From Chitinophagaceae bacterium (GTDB taxonomy: Bacteria > Bacteroidota > Bacteroidia > Chitinophagales > Chitinophagaceae): a stretch of 8,796 bases of DNA. The DNA lies in NCBI GenBank assembly GCA_947463755.1, contig CANHUK010000041.1, positions 1 through 8,796 on the forward strand, given 5' to 3'. The notes beneath the pieces are model-generated. The model was not told the DNA's origin. It worked only from the letters and a program-made list of their open reading frames with translations, and did not search any database. A program made the position numbers and the translations under genes. Positions 5,516 through 8,796 of the stretch are shown here, piece by piece (position 1 is the stretch's first letter; the number at the start of each line of letters is the position of its first letter).

Positions 5516-8500
5516 AACGGGTGGCGATGGATCCGGTTTCAGGCCGCCACGTTCTCATCTAGCCCATTCATCAATTTATTCGCTCTTGCCTGACAATCCA
5601 ACCATAGAGAGACCTGTGCCGTTCGCCCTGCCGGGCATGCGTCCCTACGATGAAAAAGCGTCTGCTCATTTTCACGGAAGGAGTCGTCAGGTGGAGGATC
5701 TGCTCAGCATCCTGCAGTCATCCAGGTTCATCGGCCTGGCAGGTCCGGAGGCATCCGGAAAGACCTCCCTGGTGATGGCAGGTCTCTTGCCCGTGTTGCG
5801 TGACGGATTCCGTGGACTCGGAGGTGAATCCTGGAGGGTATGTCATTTTACGCCTGGTATTACGCCCATCGAGAACCTGTCCTTTGCATTGGCGGGTGCG
5901 GTTGCAGAAGGTACAGATGAAAGAGCTTCCCTGGAACAGCAGCACGAATTCACGTCCCTCTTGCGTGCAGACCACGCCGGCTTGCAGCGAATAACCAACC
6001 GCATCGGTTTGCAGCCGGGGGAGAATCTGCTGATCATCATCGATCGCCTCGAGGAATTGTTTGAGCTGTCGCATAAGTATTTACCCGGCGAGTCTGGGAC
6101 CGTGGAGGCCGACCTGCTCATGGGGAATATATCCCGGATGCTCAGCACACCCGGTCTGCCGGTATACATCATGGTGCTCATTGAATCAGACCACATACCA
6201 TCGCTATACAACTTTCGTAATCTGCACGCACACCTTAGCGGCGGCCTCTATACCCTGCCGTTGTTTCGGCAGGACGACATCCACGCGATCATCACCCAAA
6301 GTCTGGCAGGGGCATATATACAGCCTTCTGCAGAGGCACTGGAACATATCAGAACATCCTTCGGTCAGGATCTCCGAAATCTCTATGCGCTGCAACTTCA
6401 TCTCAAAGCGGTCATCGATCGTTTCGGGTCGCAGGCCACGGCTGAAAAACCATATATACTTGATGCTGCAGATCTGGATCATCTCGGACAGATGGCGGAC
6501 ATCATCCCCCGCCGGCTTGATGCCTTCTATGATGCACTGACGGAAGACGAGCAGCATATCATGCGGCAGCTGTTCAGCCACATCGTGCAGCCGGGAGAGG
6601 GCCATGCAATGAAGAAGCCACAGACCGTCCGCGAGATCGCAGAGCGCAGGGCCCTCGACCGCGGGGCACTGACCGGTTTCCTGCGCCGGTTCGACGGGTC
6701 GAATCCCGGAGTGCTGTCATTGACGGTACCCTATGATCGTCAACTGTTGCATTTCCGTGAGCAGAGCATGCCCGACAGTGGGGTGGTGACCCTGTCGGCC
6801 ACCCATCCTCTCCGCAACTGGAAACGCCTGCAGGAATGGGTGTCCATGGAGCGCGAGGCAGAAACACTTTACCGTCGGCTTTCAGATGCGGCCCGCCTGC
6901 ATGCTGCAGGCCAGTCAGGTTACCTCAGACCCCCGGATCTGGATATTTTCAAGCAGTGGTGGGAGACCTTCAAACCCCAGCCATCCTGGGCGGCCCAGTT
7001 CAATACGCAATACCGGCCGGCAGAAGCCTATCTGCGTGAAAGCCATGAAAAACATATCGAAGAGACCGACCGGCGGGAGCGGGAGCGAAAGGAGGAATTG
7101 AAAAAGGCCCGGAAGCGGGTATTGATCGGGGTGGTGGTCGCGATCATCAGTGTCATGCTGGCAGTAACGGCCTGGTACGCGGGTATTAAAGCGGTATCCG
7201 CCCAAAAAAAGGCTGAAAGCGAAGAGGAAATAGCAAACGTAGAACGAGATAAGGCCAGGAGAGCCAAAGAAAGTGCTGAACTTGACAAGCAGGTGGCCAT
7301 AGATCAGAGTGAAATAGCAGATGAAGCAACTAAAAAAGCTAATAGAGAGAAGAAATCTGCTGATAGTGCAAAGAAAGCGGCAGATGAATTACTAGAAGGT
7401 ATTAGGATCGCGAATAAAAAAGCAAAGGAAAACGAAACCAAAGCCCTCGATAGTGCAATTGCGGCTAAAAGGTCGCGTCAGCAGGCCCTGAAATTGGCAG
7501 TTGAGCAGGATTCTCTTCGGAAGATCGCCAGTAGAAATGCAGATTTTGAGTCCGCCGGCAAGCACATACTTTCTCTTTACAATCAGGCATCTACGGGGCG
7601 TTTCGAGTCCGATGCAGAGCGTAAGCGCTTCATCAGGGAAGTGTCGGATGCTTATGTGGCTTACGACAGCAGCTCAAGAAATAAGTACGACGGAAAGGTC
7701 ATGCCCGATCCCTACCTCTTTGATCTGTTATCGATGGCAAATCGGCAGATCAAAGAGGAGCTGAAGGGAAAGAGTACGGTGCGTCAGGTGGTCGCCAATG
7801 TCAAATTGGCGGGTCTTCGGGACATCGCCATCTTTCGTCGCGACCGGATCGCGGCGGTAGGGGATACCACGGCACCTCTCATTTTTGATCGGGTGGACGG
7901 CAGGTCGCGTTTTGTCAAGGTCCAGGGAAATGACGCCCGGTTGCGTGCGGTGGCCTTCATCGACCGCGACAGTCTGGTTTTCGTGAACGTGCGGGGAGAA
8001 TTATTCCTGACCGACCTGAAGAAGGATAAGACAATACCGCTGCCAAGGCTTCCGCAAACGCCCGGCGTGATCGGCGGCATGGTCGTGACCGGCTCCGAGA
8101 TCCTGACCATCTTTGACGGCCGGATCTATGCCTACCGTAGGGGTGGAGGTCCGGTGCTGCGCCGGCTGGACGTTCCGGACGTTCTGGCATTTTGTGAGTC
8201 AGCGGATGGTGTCGCCGCCCTTTCTTCCAAAGGCATCTATTTTGCGCCGGCAGGTACTGTGAATTTCCGTCAGATGAATGTGGATGAAATGCTGCCCGGG
8301 GCCTCAGCCCTGGCGATCCATGATGATCGGCTGTTCATCGGCAGCGAGTCGGGCAAGATCAGGGCATACAAGCGAGGCGGGCCGGGACAGTCTTATCTGC
8401 CGGAATGGAAGTCGTCGATCGATGCTCATAAGACCCGGGTGACCGCCATTCGCTTCGATCCGCAAACGGAAAGGCTCTTCACGGCAAGCCTGGACAGGAC

Positions 8501-8729
8501 CGCTGGTATTTACGATCTGACCCTGGACAAACTCGATTTCATCAGGCAGTATCACGTCAAATTACAGGGGTTCAAAAAATGGATATGGGATTTTGAACTG
8601 GTGTCGGGTAAACCCTCCGCCACTTTGTATTCCGTGGATGAACAGGGAGAGCTCACGGCCTGGGTGACGCAGGCTTCTGAAATGCACGGCCAGATCGACC
8701 AGTATCTCAAATCAACCGGTAATCGATGA
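5505..8729 (+). CDS. Membrane-anchored nSTAND1 NTPase with coiled coil and C-terminal beta-propeller
   Basis: The 1074-residue multidomain protein opens its conserved core with PFALPGMRPYDE (39-50) and FHGR (56-59), the nSTAND1 entry motif. Walker A is G80-PEAS-GKT87 and Walker B is LLIIID180 followed by RLEELF (181-186). A winged-helix-like end follows (ALTEDEQHIMRQLF, 344-357) and the Bacteroidota-typical RNWKRLQEW and YLRPPDLDIFKQWW segments. A single membrane helix lies at about 539-561, then a Lys/Glu/Ala-rich coiled coil at about 562-680. The propeller spans about 763-1055 and includes one clear WD40 repeat (HKTRVTAIRFDP to IYDL, 975-1005). STAND proteins act as ATP-driven switches that oligomerise on sensing a signal; the propeller is the probable sensor and the NTPase is likely cytoplasmic. 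TTG at 5505 is only a candidate start: TTG 5586 or GTG 5616 also keep the motif, whereas the first ATG (5637) would cut it. No recognised effector domain is fused. It overlaps the next gene by 4 nt. Confidence 0.9.
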   Translation: MPSLTGGDGSGFRPPRSHLAHSSIYSLLPDNPTIERPVPFALPGMRPYDEKASAHFHGRSRQVEDLLSILQSSRFIGLAGPEASGKTSLVMAGLLPVLRDGFRGLGGESWRVCHFTPGITPIENLSFALAGAVAEGTDERASLEQQHEFTSLLRADHAGLQRITNRIGLQPGENLLIIIDRLEELFELSHKYLPGESGTVEADLLMGNISRMLSTPGLPVYIMVLIESDHIPSLYNFRNLHAHLSGGLYTLPLFRQDDIHAIITQSLAGAYIQPSAEALEHIRTSFGQDLRNLYALQLHLKAVIDRFGSQATAEKPYILDAADLDHLGQMADIIPRRLDAFYDALTEDEQHIMRQLFSHIVQPGEGHAMKKPQTVREIAERRALDRGALTGFLRRFDGSNPGVLSLTVPYDRQLLHFREQSMPDSGVVTLSATHPLRNWKRLQEWVSMEREAETLYRRLSDAARLHAAGQSGYLRPPDLDIFKQWWETFKPQPSWAAQFNTQYRPAEAYLRESHEKHIEETDRRERERKEELKKARKRVLIGVVVAIISVMLAVTAWYAGIKAVSAQKKAESEEEIANVERDKARRAKESAELDKQVAIDQSEIADEATKKANREKKSADSAKKAADELLEGIRIANKKAKENETKALDSAIAAKRSRQQALKLAVEQDSLRKIASRNADFESAGKHILSLYNQASTGRFESDAERKRFIREVSDAYVAYDSSSRNKYDGKVMPDPYLFDLLSMANRQIKEELKGKSTVRQVVANVKLAGLRDIAIFRRDRIAAVGDTTAPLIFDRVDGRSRFVKVQGNDARLRAVAFIDRDSLVFVNVRGELFLTDLKKDKTIPLPRLPQTPGVIGGMVVTGSEILTIFDGRIYAYRRGGGPVLRRLDVPDVLAFCESADGVAALSSKGIYFAPAGTVNFRQMNVDEMLPGASALAIHDDRLFIGSESGKIRAYKRGGPGQSYLPEWKSSIDAHKTRVTAIRFDPQTERLFTASLDRTAGIYDLTLDKLDFIRQYHVKLQGFKKWIWDFELVSGKPSATLYSVDEQGELTAWVTQASEMHGQIDQYLKSTGNR

Positions 8730-8796
8730 CTAAGTCTCTTCAGACCCGACACTTGCTTTTGATCACCCTCTTGTTGGGGGCAACGATCATTGCGCC
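8726..8796 (+). CDS. Start of an exported protein (cut by window edge)
   Basis: The ATG lies within the stop region of the STAND gene (ATGA overlap), indicating translational coupling in one operon. Only 23 codons are visible. They encode MTKSLQTRHLLLITLLLGAT and then IIA, with a basic n-region and a Leu-rich hydrophobic core typical of a signal peptide or N-terminal membrane anchor. The product is therefore probably periplasmic or envelope-associated. Its identity cannot be inferred from what is present, but the overlap makes it the prime partner candidate for the STAND protein. Confidence 0.7.
   Translation, partial: MTKSLQTRHLLLITLLLGATIIA

Noticed and set aside
7204..7210. Run of seven A as a programmed frameshift site
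   Set aside because: The reading frame continues intact through it into the coiled coil and propeller, and no alternative product of interest follows in the other frames.

Overview
The window most likely comes from a Bacteroidota bacterium of moderate G+C content (Chitinophagia/Cytophagia-like). This is an inference. It rests on a secreted sulfatase next to a heparinase II/III-type lyase, an nSTAND1 NTPase fused through a membrane helix and coiled coil to a beta-propeller, near absence of Shine-Dalgarno sites, and candidate promoters of the Bacteroidota form TAnnTTTG. No rRNA, tRNA, CRISPR array, insertion sequence or att site was seen.

Region 1 (1-3164, minus strand) is a saccharolytic pair read right to left. 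An S1 sulfatase comes first. It is followed after 68 nt by a heparinase II/III-family lyase whose C-terminus runs off the left edge. Together they would desulfate and eliminatively cleave an acidic, probably sulfated polysaccharide outside the cytoplasm.

Region 2 (3165-3997) is an 833-bp gene-free space between divergent units. It holds a perfect 20-bp palindrome, a perfect 19-bp palindrome and several hairpins, but no convincing gene.

Region 3 (3998-5236, plus strand) is a two-gene unit. A minimal XRE-type repressor-like protein shares one base (TGATG) with a 292-residue protein I do not recognise. The unit ends in a bulged hairpin and a clean intrinsic terminator with a GCAA loop.

Region 4 (5237-5504) is a leader. 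It carries a perfect TAnnTTTG element, a 15-bp palindrome two bases downstream of it, and three hairpins placed back to back up to the start region of the next gene.

Region 5 (5505-8796, plus strand) encodes a 1074-residue nSTAND1 NTPase with a transmembrane helix, a long charged coiled coil and a C-terminal beta-propeller. It overlaps by 4 nt (ATGA) a following gene that starts with a signal-peptide-like sequence and is cut by the right edge. STAND proteins of this layout are generally thought to be sensor/switch proteins in signalling or biological conflict. This locus, with its unrecognised partners, is the best candidate here for an undescribed system, but its function cannot be read from the window alone.
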